23,814 nucleotides of DNA from CAYYWV01 sp964475385 (GTDB lineage Bacteria; Pseudomonadota; Alphaproteobacteria; JAAXGF01). The stretch is taken from assembly GCA_964475385.1 (NCBI GenBank), contig CAYYWV010000036.1:1-23814 (forward strand). Direction: 5' to 3'. Position 1 is the first letter of the stretch; every line of letters begins with the position of its first letter. Of this stretch, positions 16,232 through 23,814 are shown in pieces. Made by a program: the position numbers and the translations under genes. A model generated the notes under the pieces. That model was not told where the DNA came from, did no database searches, and was given only the letters and a program-made list of their open reading frames with translations.

Positions 16232-17317
16232 TCACGGTCCCGCGGGCGGGGCGTTCCGCGATCCGCCGTTGTCGACGAGGCCGACCTCGCGCGCGAGGAT
16301 GTCGTGGATGTGGATCGCGCCGACCACGCGGCCGTCGCCGTCGGTGCACAGAAGCGAGGTGATGGCGTGGGCCTCCATCAGGCGCAACGCCTCGACCGCA
16401 AGTGCGCTCTCAGGGATCGCTTTGGGCGATGCGGTCATGATCGAGGCCGCGGTCTTGGCCGCGAAGCCGTCGCGGTCGGTGGCGGCGCGGCGGATGTCGC
16501 CGTCCGAGATGAAGCCGACCGCATCGACCGTCACGGGCGAGCCCGGGGGCGCGTCGGAGACCAGCCCGAAGCCGCGCCCGCCGAGCGAGATCTGCTCGAG
16601 CACCTCGTAGATGCTGGCCTCGGGCGCGAGCCAGACCAGGCGTTCGAGCGGGGTCATGATGTCGCCGACCTTGCGCAGCTTCCAGCCCAGCATGCCCCCC
16701 GGGTGATAACGCCGGAACTGCTCCGACGAGAAGCCGCGCAGGCTCAGGCTCGCCATCATCAAAGCGTCGCACAGCGCGAGCGTGGTGGTCGACGACGTGG
16801 TCGGCGCGAGCCGGCAGATGCCCGCTTCGGCCCGCACCCCGGTCTCGACCACCCAGTCGACGTATTCGGCGAGCGTACAGGCGCGATCGCGGCTGATCAA
16901 GGTCGAGGTGATGCCGAACTGCTTGATCAGCGGCATCAAGGCGACGAGCTCGGCGGTGTCGCCCGAGTGGCTGAGCAGCACCACATGGGTCGCGTGCTCG
17001 GCGATTCCGATGTCGCCGTGGAGCGCGTCGGTCGGATGGACGAAGGCCGCGCCGTGGCCGGTCGACAGAAGGCTCGCGGCGAACTTGCGGGCGATATGGC
17101 CCGACTTGCCGACGCCCGCGACCATGGTGAAGCTCTCCGGCGCGGCGATCGCCCGCGCCGAAGCGACGAAATCGTCGCCGAGCCGCGCCGCCGCGGCGGC
17201 GATGCAGGCCGCCGCCTCGTCGAGCACCTCGGCGCCGGCGGCGGCGACGTCGGCGTCCGTGGCCGGCCGCGGCGCGGCCGAAAGAGGCGCTGCGGGCGGC
17301 CGCGGCGTTCCGCTCAT
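16232..17317 (-). CDS. kdsD: KpsF/GutQ-family sugar-phosphate isomerase (KdsD-like)
   Basis: A 361-residue protein with an N-terminal SIS domain and two C-terminal CBS domains, the KpsF/GutQ/KdsD layout. These enzymes convert ribulose 5-phosphate to arabinose 5-phosphate, the first committed step to Kdo for lipopolysaccharide or capsule. The SIS domain contains AGVGKSGHIARK (about 67-78), HGDIGI, SHSGDTAELV, and the SSTTTLALCDALMMA segment. The CBS pair starts at DIMTPLERLVWL and SIMTASPKAIPE, each ending in a D-I or DG-type strand (GFISDGDIRR, AIHIHDILAREV). Start ATG 17317 is preferred: the reading frame reaches upstream to a TTG at 17446 and an ATG at 17419, but those residues do not resemble the family. 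It precedes the regulator gene by 127 nt and diverges from the dehydratase gene. Confidence 0.92.
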   Translation of the reverse strand: MSGTPRPPAAPLSAAPRPATDADVAAAGAEVLDEAAACIAAAAARLGDDFVASARAIAAPESFTMVAGVGKSGHIARKFAASLLSTGHGAAFVHPTDALHGDIGIAEHATHVVLLSHSGDTAELVALMPLIKQFGITSTLISRDRACTLAEYVDWVVETGVRAEAGICRLAPTTSSTTTLALCDALMMASLSLRGFSSEQFRRYHPGGMLGWKLRKVGDIMTPLERLVWLAPEASIYEVLEQISLGGRGFGLVSDAPPGSPVTVDAVGFISDGDIRRAATDRDGFAAKTAASIMTASPKAIPESALAVEALRLMEAHAITSLLCTDGDGRVVGAIHIHDILAREVGLVDNGGSRNAPPAGP

Positions 17318-17537
17318 GGCGGCGAAACCGCGCAAGCGCGGCCGCGGGCGGGCGCGATAACGAGTGAAGGCATGGTCTCGCTCTCGGGCGTTCCCGGATC
17401 GGGTTGACACGCGCCCCATACATACATGAACGGGAAGCGCGGCCAAACAGTTCTCTCGCCCGCCGGCGCGCGATTTCGCTGGCCCAAGGGGCGCTGTGTG
17501 CTATTTTCCCGGCACCCTTTCCCAGTCTTCGCGCGCG

Positions 17538-19451
17538 ATGGAGCGACTGCGCCTCAACCGCCCGATCTTCGCCGCCCTCCACGACGTGATCATGGCGGCG
17601 GTCTCGTTCGTCCTGTCGCTCTATCTGCGGCTCGGGGACGAGACCCTGAGTTACGCCCGCGACTACATCGTCGAGGGCGCGGCGCTGTTCACGGCGATCG
17701 CGGGCCTCGTGTTCTGGCGCATGGGGCTCTATCGCGCGCTGTGGCGCTACGCCTCGGTCGACGACCTGGTCGCGTTGACCAAGAGCGTCACCCTGGCGGT
17801 GCTGATCTTCGTTCCGGTCTTCTTTCTGGCCACCCGGTTGGACGCCTATCCGCGCTCGGCGGCGGTGATCAACTGGTTCGTGCTGTTGGCGCTTCTCGGC
17901 GGGCCGCGCTTCGTCTACCGGATGCTCAAGGACGGCGGCTTCCGCCTGCGGGCCGCGAACGGGGCCGACCGGCGGGTGCCGGTGTTGCTGGTCGGGGCCG
18001 GCGACCGGGCCGAAACCTTCATCCGCGCGATGGGCCGGCGCGCCGGCGAGGCCGAGTACCGCGTCGTCGGCGTGGTCGACGACGACCCGGCGATGCAGGG
18101 CGCCCAGATCCACGGGGTGCGCGTCATGGGGCGGATCGACGCGGTGCCCGAGGCGGTCGCGCGCCTCGACCGCGAGGGCCTGCGCCCCCGCCGCCTGATC
18201 CTCGCCGAGCGGGTCGACGGCGAGGTCGTGCGCCGGCTGCTCGACCAGGCCGACGCGCTCGGCCTCGGACTCGCGCGCCTGCCGCGGCTGACCGATTTTC
18301 GGCCCGGCGACGAAGACGCGATCGCGCTCAACCCGATCGCGGTCGAAGACCTGCTGGGCCGGCCCCAGACGGTGCTCGACCGCGCGGCCATGCGCGCCTT
18401 CGTCGCCGGCCGCCGGGTCATGGTCACCGGCGCCGGCGGGACCATCGGCTCGGAGCTCGCGCGCCAGATCGCGGCCTTCGGCCCGGCCCAGATCACCTTG
18501 TTCGAGAACGCCGAGTTCAACCTCTACCGCATCGACGGCGAGCTCGCCCGCCGCCACGCCGCGGTCCCGCGCGCCGCGGTGCTCGGCGACGTGCGCGACC
18601 GGGCGCGAATCGATGCGGTGCTCGCCGAGGCCCGCCCCGAGGTCGTGTTCCACGCCGCCGCCTTCAAGCACGTGCCCATGGTCGAGGCGAACCCGGCCGA
18701 GGGCGTGCTCACCAACGTGGTCGGCACCCGCAACTTGGCCGACGCCTGCCGCGCCGCGGGCGTGCGCGCGATGGTCCTGATCTCGACCGACAAGGCGGTC
18801 AACCCGACCAGCGTGATGGGCGCGACCAAACGCATCGCCGAGCTTTACTGCCAGGCCCAGGGCGCGCGGCTCGAGCGCGAGGGCACGCGCTTCGTCACCG
18901 TGCGTTTCGGCAACGTGCTCGACTCGACGGGCTCGGTGGTGCCGCTGTTCCGCCGCCAGCTCGCCGACGGCGGGCCGCTTACGGTGACGCATCCCGAGAT
19001 GACGCGCTTCTTCATGACCGTGCGCGAGGCGGTCGAGCTCGTCCTTCAAGCCTCGGCGCTCGACCACGGCAAGGCGGGCCGGGGCGGCGAGATCTTCGTC
19101 CTCGACATGGGCGAGCCGGTGCGGATCGACGACCTTGCGCGCCAGATGATCCGGCTCGCCGGCCTGCGCCCGGGCGAGGACGTCGAGATCGTCTACACCG
19201 GCGTCCGGCCCGGCGAGAAGCTGCACGAGGAGCTGTTCTACGCCCACGAGACCCGCCGCCCGACCGCCGGCGCGGGCGTGCTGATCGCCCAGTCCCCGCC
19301 CAGCGACCCGACCGTGCTGCTGCCGCTCCTCGACAGGCTCGAGGCGGCGGCGCGAAAGGACGACCGCGCCGCGCTCGTGGCGTTGATCCGCCGCATCGTG
19401 CCCGAGTACCGCCCGACGGCCGAGGCCGCGCGGGCGACCGCCCGGGTCTGA
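17538..19451 (+). CDS. Membrane UDP-sugar 4,6-dehydratase (WbpM/CapD type)
   Basis: A 637-residue inner-membrane enzyme. About four transmembrane helices fill the first 130 residues (for example VIMAAVSFVLSLYLRL and VTLAVLIFVPVFFLA). A CoA-binding-like Rossmann region (VPVLLVGAGDRAETFIRAM) and the catalytic SDR domain follow, starting VMVTGAGGTIGSELARQI near residue 297. The active site has the WbpM pattern S425-x-M427-x3-K431, where ordinary SDRs have Tyr in place of Met. WbpM-type enzymes convert UDP-GlcNAc to the 4-keto-6-deoxy sugar used for QuiNAc, FucNAc and related residues; that reaction is inferred. ATG 17538 is the most likely start (a GTG at 17496 is in frame), though neither has a clear ribosome-binding sequence. 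It diverges from kdsD across 220 nt and is followed by purH after 31 nt. Confidence 0.94.
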   Translation: MERLRLNRPIFAALHDVIMAAVSFVLSLYLRLGDETLSYARDYIVEGAALFTAIAGLVFWRMGLYRALWRYASVDDLVALTKSVTLAVLIFVPVFFLATRLDAYPRSAAVINWFVLLALLGGPRFVYRMLKDGGFRLRAANGADRRVPVLLVGAGDRAETFIRAMGRRAGEAEYRVVGVVDDDPAMQGAQIHGVRVMGRIDAVPEAVARLDREGLRPRRLILAERVDGEVVRRLLDQADALGLGLARLPRLTDFRPGDEDAIALNPIAVEDLLGRPQTVLDRAAMRAFVAGRRVMVTGAGGTIGSELARQIAAFGPAQITLFENAEFNLYRIDGELARRHAAVPRAAVLGDVRDRARIDAVLAEARPEVVFHAAAFKHVPMVEANPAEGVLTNVVGTRNLADACRAAGVRAMVLISTDKAVNPTSVMGATKRIAELYCQAQGARLEREGTRFVTVRFGNVLDSTGSVVPLFRRQLADGGPLTVTHPEMTRFFMTVREAVELVLQASALDHGKAGRGGEIFVLDMGEPVRIDDLARQMIRLAGLRPGEDVEIVYTGVRPGEKLHEELFYAHETRRPTAGAGVLIAQSPPSDPTVLLPLLDRLEAAARKDDRAALVALIRRIVPEYRPTAEAARATARV

Positions 19452-19482
19452 GCCCCTTATTCAGGAGAGACGCGCCGATCCC

Positions 19483-21081
19483 ATGTCCACAAGTCTTTCA
19501 TCCGATGCCCCCGTTCCCGTCCGGCGAGCACTGATCTCGGTCTCCGACAAGACCGGGCTCGCCGAGTTCGGGCGCTTCCTCGCCGCGCGCGGGGTCGAGA
19601 TCCTGTCCACCGGCGGCTCGGCCCGCGTCCTTCAAGAGGCCGGCGTGCCGGTGGTCGAGGTCTCGGCCCATACCGGCTTTCCCGAGATCATGGACGGCCG
19701 GGTCAAGACCCTGCACCCCAAGATCCACGGCGGCATCCTCGCGCGGCGCGACCGCGCGGCGCATCGCGAGGCGATGGCCGCCCACGGCATCGGCGCGATC
19801 GATCTGGTGGCGGTCAACCTCTATCCCTTCGAGGAGACCGTCGCCCGCGGCGCCGATCTCGAGACCTGCATCGAGAACATCGACATCGGCGGGCCGGCGA
19901 TGATCCGCTCGGCGGCCAAGAACCACGCCTTCGTCGCCGTGGTGGTCGATCCCGCCGACTATGAGGCGGTAATGGCCGACATGAACGAGAACGACGGCGC
20001 GACCAGCGCCGGCCTCAGGCGGCGGCTCGCGCGCGCCGCCTTCGCCCGGACCGCGGCCTACGATTCGGCGATCGCGGGCTGGCTTTCGGCCTGCGAGGGC
20101 GAGGTTCTGCCGCCGACGCTCGCGCTCGCGCTCTCTCGGCGCGAAGTCCTGCGCTATGGCGAGAACCCGCACCAGGAAGCGGCGCTCTACGTCGGGGCCG
20201 AGGCGCGGCCCGGGGTCGCCCGGGCGACCCAGCTTCAGGGCAAGGCGCTCAGCTACAACAACCTCAACGACACCGACGCCGCCTTCGAACTGGTCGCCGA
20301 GTTCGCCGAGCCCGCGGTCGCCATCATCAAGCACGCCAACCCCTGCGGCGTGGCGATCGCGCCCACCCCGGCCGAGGCGTTCCGCAAGGCGCTCGCCTGC
20401 GATCCCGTGAGCGCCTTCGGCGGCATCGTCGCGCTCAACCGACCGCTCGATCAGGAGACCGCGGACGAGATCGCCAAGCTGTTCGTCGAAGTGGTGATCG
20501 CGCCGGCCGCCGACGAGGCGGCCTGCGAGCGCCTCGCCGCCAAGAAGAACCTACGCCTTCTGGTCACCGGCGCGATGCCCGATCCGGCGGCCGGCGGGCT
20601 CGTCTTGCGCTCGATCGCGGGCGGCATGCTGGCCCAGACCCGCGATGCGGGCCGGGTGGGCGCGGGCGACCTCAAGGTCGTGACCAAACGCGCGCCCACC
20701 GAGGCCGAGATCGCCGATCTCCTGTTCGCCTTCGCGGTCTGCAAGCACGTGAAGTCGAACGCCATCGTCTACGCCAAGGGAGGGGCGACGGTCGGCGTCG
20801 GCGCCGGCCAGATGAGCCGCGTCGATTCGGCCCGCATCGCCGCCGCCAAGGCCCGCGAAGCCGCCGCGGCCGCGGGCGAGCGCGAAAGCCGGACCGAAGG
20901 CTCGGTGGTCGCCTCGGACGCCTTCTTCCCCTTCGCCGACGGGCTGCTTGCGGCGGCGGAAGCGGGCGCGCGGGCGGTGATCCAGCCCGGCGGGTCGATG
21001 CGCGACGACGAGGTGATCGCGGCGGCCGACGACAAGGGGCTCGCCATGGTGTTCACGGGCGTTCGCCACTTCCGTCATTGA
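19483..21081 (+). CDS. purH: Bifunctional AICAR transformylase / IMP cyclohydrolase
   Basis: A 532-residue enzyme catalysing the last two steps of purine synthesis: formylation of AICAR with 10-formyl-tetrahydrofolate, then ring closure to IMP. The N-terminal MGS-like cyclohydrolase domain starts at RRALISVSDKTGLAEF and contains ILSTGGSARVLQEAG, GFPEIMDGRVKTLHPKIHGG and the NIDIGGPAMIRSAAKN signature. The C-terminal transformylase has YGENPHQEAALY, SYNNLNDTDAAFELV and the catalytic Lys-His pair in IIKHANPCGVA, and ends VFTGVRHFRH as in other PurH proteins. AGGAGAG lies 13 nt before ATG 19483. The last 29 nt overlap the 3' end of the convergent transporter gene. Its usual alphaproteobacterial neighbour, the heparinase-like gene, is here displaced by 8.5 kb. 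Confidence 0.98.
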   Translation: MSTSLSSDAPVPVRRALISVSDKTGLAEFGRFLAARGVEILSTGGSARVLQEAGVPVVEVSAHTGFPEIMDGRVKTLHPKIHGGILARRDRAAHREAMAAHGIGAIDLVAVNLYPFEETVARGADLETCIENIDIGGPAMIRSAAKNHAFVAVVVDPADYEAVMADMNENDGATSAGLRRRLARAAFARTAAYDSAIAGWLSACEGEVLPPTLALALSRREVLRYGENPHQEAALYVGAEARPGVARATQLQGKALSYNNLNDTDAAFELVAEFAEPAVAIIKHANPCGVAIAPTPAEAFRKALACDPVSAFGGIVALNRPLDQETADEIAKLFVEVVIAPAADEAACERLAAKKNLRLLVTGAMPDPAAGGLVLRSIAGGMLAQTRDAGRVGAGDLKVVTKRAPTEAEIADLLFAFAVCKHVKSNAIVYAKGGATVGVGAGQMSRVDSARIAAAKAREAAAAAGERESRTEGSVVASDAFFPFADGLLAAAEAGARAVIQPGGSMRDDEVIAAADDKGLAMVFTGVRHFRH

Positions 21082-22357
21082 CCGCATCGGGCGCGCGGAC
21101 GCCGAGAAGAAGGGCGAGCCCGCCGAGCAGAAAGACGAGCACGGTGGCGAGCCCCGCTCGCTGGCTTCCGAAGGCGTCCGTCGCCCAGGCCACCACCGCC
21201 GGCCCGGCGAAGGCGGTCACCCGCCCCGACAGGGCGTAAAGCCCGAACATCTCGGCCTGCTTTCCGGGCGGAGCGAGGCGCGCCATCAGGGTCCGGCTCG
21301 ACGACTGGACCGGGCCGATGAACAGCCCGAGAACCAGCGCCGCCGTCCACAGCGTCCGCGCGTCGGGGGCGATCACCGCGATCGCCGCGCTTACGCTGAG
21401 GCCGACGAGCGCCAACGTCAGCGTCTGCTTCGGTCCCAGGCGGTCGTCGACCCAGCCGAAGCCGAAGGCGCCGAGGCCCGCGGTCACGTTGAGCGCGATT
21501 CCGAACAGGATGATCATGCCGATGTCCATGCCGAAGCTGCCCGCGGCGTAGATCCCGCCGAAGGCGAAGATCGTGTTGAGCCCGTCGATGTAGAGAAGCC
21601 GCGCGAGCAGAAAGCGCAGGACGGGCGTATGGGCGCGCAAGGAGCGGAGCGTCGCCCAAAGCCGGCCGAGCCCGCGTCCGACCGTATCGCCCAAGCCGGA
21701 GGATCGGTCCGCCCGCCGCGGGTTTTCCGGGACGAAGGCGAACAAGGGCCAGCCGAAGGCGAGGAACCACAGCCCGGCGAGCGGGGCGACGATGCGCACC
21801 GGCTCGGCCCGGGCCGCATCGAGGCCGAACGGCGGCGGATCGGCGCGCACGAAGAAGACCAGCGCGAGCGCAAGGCAGGCGAGCCCGCCGGCGTAACCCA
21901 AGGCCCAGCCCCAGCCCGACAGCCGGCCCATGCGCCCCGGGGCGGCGAGCCCCGGAAGGAGCGCGTTGTAGAACACCATGCCGAGCTCGAAGCCGATGTT
22001 GGCGACCGCGACCCAGACCAGCGCCCAGAGCGCGTCATCGGGCGTCGGTTCGGCGAACCAGAGAAGAAAGGCGCCCGCGACGGTGGCCGCCGTGCAGGCC
22101 GCAAGCCACGGCTTGCGCCGGCCGCCGGCGTCGGCGATCGCGCCCGTGACCGGGCCGAGGACGGCGATCGCAAGGCCGGAAAGCGCGAGCGCGTTGCCCC
22201 ACAGGGTCGCGCCGCGGACCGCGTCGCCGACGATCCCTTGCGTGAAGTAGGCGGCGAAAACGAAGGTGATGACGACCGTCGGAAAAGGCGAGTTCGCCCA
22301 GTCGAACAGGCACCAGGCGAACCGCGCGCGGCGGCCGTGCGGGCCTGGGGCGCTCAA
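21053..22357 (-). CDS. MFS transporter, UMF1 family, TTG start
   Basis: A 434-residue integral membrane protein with about 11-12 hydrophobic helices of the major facilitator type. The opening ARFAWCLFDWANSPFPTVVITFVFAAYFTQ is the hallmark of the UMF1 family (related to fungal Atg22), whose substrates are largely unknown. LGPVTGAIADAGGRRKPW is the cytoplasmic loop between helices 2 and 3. The initiation codon reads TTG; no in-frame ATG or GTG precedes helix 1, and a GCGAGGGCGG purine-rich stretch sits just upstream, so TTG is accepted. It follows the glutamate dehydrogenase gene by 27 nt on the same strand, suggesting co-transcription. Its 3' end overlaps purH by 29 nt tail to tail. Confidence 0.88.
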   Translation of the reverse strand: MSAPGPHGRRARFAWCLFDWANSPFPTVVITFVFAAYFTQGIVGDAVRGATLWGNALALSGLAIAVLGPVTGAIADAGGRRKPWLAACTAATVAGAFLLWFAEPTPDDALWALVWVAVANIGFELGMVFYNALLPGLAAPGRMGRLSGWGWALGYAGGLACLALALVFFVRADPPPFGLDAARAEPVRIVAPLAGLWFLAFGWPLFAFVPENPRRADRSSGLGDTVGRGLGRLWATLRSLRAHTPVLRFLLARLLYIDGLNTIFAFGGIYAAGSFGMDIGMIILFGIALNVTAGLGAFGFGWVDDRLGPKQTLTLALVGLSVSAAIAVIAPDARTLWTAALVLGLFIGPVQSSSRTLMARLAPPGKQAEMFGLYALSGRVTAFAGPAVVAWATDAFGSQRAGLATVLVFLLGGLALLLGVRAPDAVNDGSGERP

Positions 22358-22384
22358 CCGCCCTCGCCTCGCGCGGACGCGGCG

Positions 22385-23814
22385 TCAGCTTGCGGCGAGA
22401 ACACGGATCTGCTGAGCGGCGACGGTGAGCATGGCGAGGTCGACGCCGCCCGCCTTGCGCAGATCGGCGAGAAGCTGCTCGTTGCGCGCGACCGCCGTGC
22501 GGTGGGTCTCGACCCAGCGTTCGAGCGCGCCGTCGACGCCCGCGCCGGCGCCGGACTCGATCACATGGGTGGTCAGCAGGCGCTGCTGGCCGTAAAGGTC
22601 GTCGATGATCGCCGTCATCGCCTGGCGCTGCCAGGCGGTCGCCGCATCGAAGCCGCTTGCGCGTTCGCGCAGCCAATCGATGCCGAGCCGCTCGCCGAGG
22701 CGGAAGTACACCCGGCCCACGTCCTCGACCGCAAGGTTGCGCGCGCGCGCCGCCTGCACGATGTCGAGCGCCGAGACCATGATTTCGGTGCTCGCCGCCT
22801 CGCGCGCGAGATCGACCGGCACGCCGAGCTCGGTATAACGTTCGACCATGCGGGCCAGCGCCCGCGCCCGGCCCTCGCTGATCACGTCGTCGAGCCGCGC
22901 CTTGAGGGCGCTGATGCCGGGCGTGAAGTCGCCGATGGTCTCGGCGATGTCGATCGGATGGGAGCGGTTGCGCAGGAACCACTGGGTGCAGTGGCCGACC
23001 AGTTTGCCGACCTCGATCTGCATCGCGATTTGGACCTCGCTCGGCACCCGGTTGTCGAGCGCCTCGATCGCGGCCCACAGCGGCCTGAGGTCGAAGGCGT
23101 CGCGGGTCACGGTATAGGCGCGCGCGATCTCGCTGGGGGCGAAGCCCATCTCGTCGACGAAGCGATGAACGAAGGTCGCGCCGACCCGGTTGACCATGCT
23201 GTTGGTCACCGCGGTGGCGATGATCTCGCGGCGCAGGCGGTGGCCTTCGATCGCCTCGACGTAACGCTCGCGCAAGGGGGCCGGGAAGTAGCGCACGAGA
23301 TCGACCGCGAGATACGGATCCTCGGGCAGGTCCGAGTGCAAAAGCTCGTCATAGAGCGTCATCTTGCTGTAGGCGAGAAGGACCGCGAGCTCGGGCCGCG
23401 TGAGCCCGATCTTGGCCTTCGCGCGTTCGGCGATCTCCTCGTCGTCGGGGAGGAACTCGATCGCCCGGTTGAGCTTGCCGGCGCGCTCGAGCCCGCGAAT
23501 GAACCGCGCCTGGTCGGCGAGGAGCTCGGCGCCCTGCGCCTCGGCGATGCTGATGGCCTGGGTCTGCTGGTAGTTATCGACGAGCACCAGGCGCGCGACC
23601 TCGTCGGTCATGCGTTCGAGCAGGCGGTCGCGCTGCTTCAGGGTCATGTCGCCGTCGGCCACCATCCGGCCGAGCAGGATCTTGATGTTGACCTCGTGGT
23701 CCGAGCAGTCGACGCCGGCCGAGTTGTCGATCGCGTCGGTGTTGATGCGCCCGCCGCCAAGCGCGTACTCGATCCGCCCGCGCTGGGTGAAGCCGAGGTT
23801 GCCGCCCTCGCCGA
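22385..23814 (-). CDS. gdhB: NAD-specific glutamate dehydrogenase, large type, C-terminal part
   Basis: The frame is open from the stop at 22385 to the right edge, giving about 476 residues of the C-terminal end of a protein that in this family is about 1,600 residues long. It oxidises glutamate to 2-oxoglutarate and ammonia with NAD+. Diagnostic is the segment just inside the edge, EGGNLGFTQRGRIEYAL followed by GGRINTDAIDNSAGVDCSDH, strongly conserved in the large bacterial NAD-GDH. IGLTRPELAVLLAYSKM and TNSMVNRVGATFVHRF continue the family pattern. The ATG at 23665 is internal, not the true start. The 5' part lies outside the window. The UMF1 transporter gene follows 27 nt downstream. Confidence 0.96.
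   Translation of the reverse strand, partial: GEGGNLGFTQRGRIEYALGGGRINTDAIDNSAGVDCSDHEVNIKILLGRMVADGDMTLKQRDRLLERMTDEVARLVLVDNYQQTQAISIAEAQGAELLADQARFIRGLERAGKLNRAIEFLPDDEEIAERAKAKIGLTRPELAVLLAYSKMTLYDELLHSDLPEDPYLAVDLVRYFPAPLRERYVEAIEGHRLRREIIATAVTNSMVNRVGATFVHRFVDEMGFAPSEIARAYTVTRDAFDLRPLWAAIEALDNRVPSEVQIAMQIEVGKLVGHCTQWFLRNRSHPIDIAETIGDFTPGISALKARLDDVISEGRARALARMVERYTELGVPVDLAREAASTEIMVSALDIVQAARARNLAVEDVGRVYFRLGERLGIDWLRERASGFDAATAWQRQAMTAIIDDLYGQQRLLTTHVIESGAGAGVDGALERWVETHRTAVARNEQLLADLRKAGGVDLAMLTVAAQQIRVLAAS

Noticed and set aside
13453..16362. A 969-codon open plus-strand frame antisense to asnB and the regulator
   Set aside because: The minus-strand genes have clear family motifs; this frame is a compositional shadow.
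17404..17427. TTGACA followed by TACATACATG, a promoter-like sequence before the dehydratase gene
   Set aside because: The -35 hexamer is perfect but no acceptable -10 lies at 16-18 nt; the AT-rich part is only 9-13 nt away, so it is not called.
17389..17432. CGTTC and GAACG half-sites between kdsD and the dehydratase gene, similar to the regulator dyad
   Set aside because: They are 34 nt apart and 5-mers of this kind are common; they do not form a compact operator.
16410..19247. A 945-codon open minus-strand frame across kdsD and the dehydratase gene
   Set aside because: It shadows two genes with intact motifs and has no domain of its own.

Overview
The window is very GC-rich chromosomal DNA, roughly 70% by eye, and reads as an alphaproteobacterium, most likely of the Rhodospirillales kind. 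The clues are the large-type NAD-glutamate dehydrogenase, a DUF1674/SdhAF4 protein beside htpX, the rsmB-rpe-heparinase-purH gene group, alphaproteobacterial Rieske mini-proteins, and promoters of the TTGAC(A/C)-N17-CTAGAT/GCTTTA type. I see no phage, insertion sequence, CRISPR array, tRNA or rRNA.

Layout. (1) 204-1637 (+) is a tight four-gene unit: YciI-like protein, EVE-domain protein and two tandem single-domain Rieske proteins. It is followed by acetyl-CoA synthetase (acs, 1746-3680) with a clear terminator. (2) 3758-5461 (-) holds a secreted thermonuclease-like protein and a Sel1/SPOR lipoprotein. A divergent pair follows: SdhAF4 (-) and the membrane protease htpX (+). (3) 6826-7282 is the longest gene-free stretch. 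Its minus strand carries a promoter, a three-way-junction fold and a strong U-tract terminator, which together look like an unassigned small RNA gene of about 230 nt. (4) 7283-10937 (+) is the housekeeping group rsmB, rpe and a heparinase II/III-family protein.

(5) 10966-19451 is a surface-polysaccharide block placed between the heparinase gene and purH. On the minus strand, in transcription order, are kdsD (CBS-containing sugar isomerase), a winged-helix regulator with a Rossmann-like C-terminal domain, an asparagine-synthetase-type amidotransferase, a GT4 glycosyltransferase and a UDP-N-acetylhexosamine dehydrogenase. On the plus strand is a WbpM/CapD-type membrane UDP-sugar 4,6-dehydratase. 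The combination fits synthesis of a polysaccharide containing an N-acetylhexosaminuronic acid, possibly amidated, and a 6-deoxy amino sugar. (6) 19483-23814 returns to core metabolism: purH (+), a UMF1-family MFS transporter with a TTG start (-), and the C-terminal part of NAD-glutamate dehydrogenase (-), which runs off the right edge.

The most interesting unexplained items are the small RNA candidate with a dyad over its -35 box, and the regulator-amidotransferase-glycosyltransferase unit with a perfect-arm dyad in front of the regulator. Many very long open frames lie antisense to real genes; they are artefacts of GC-rich codon usage and were left out.
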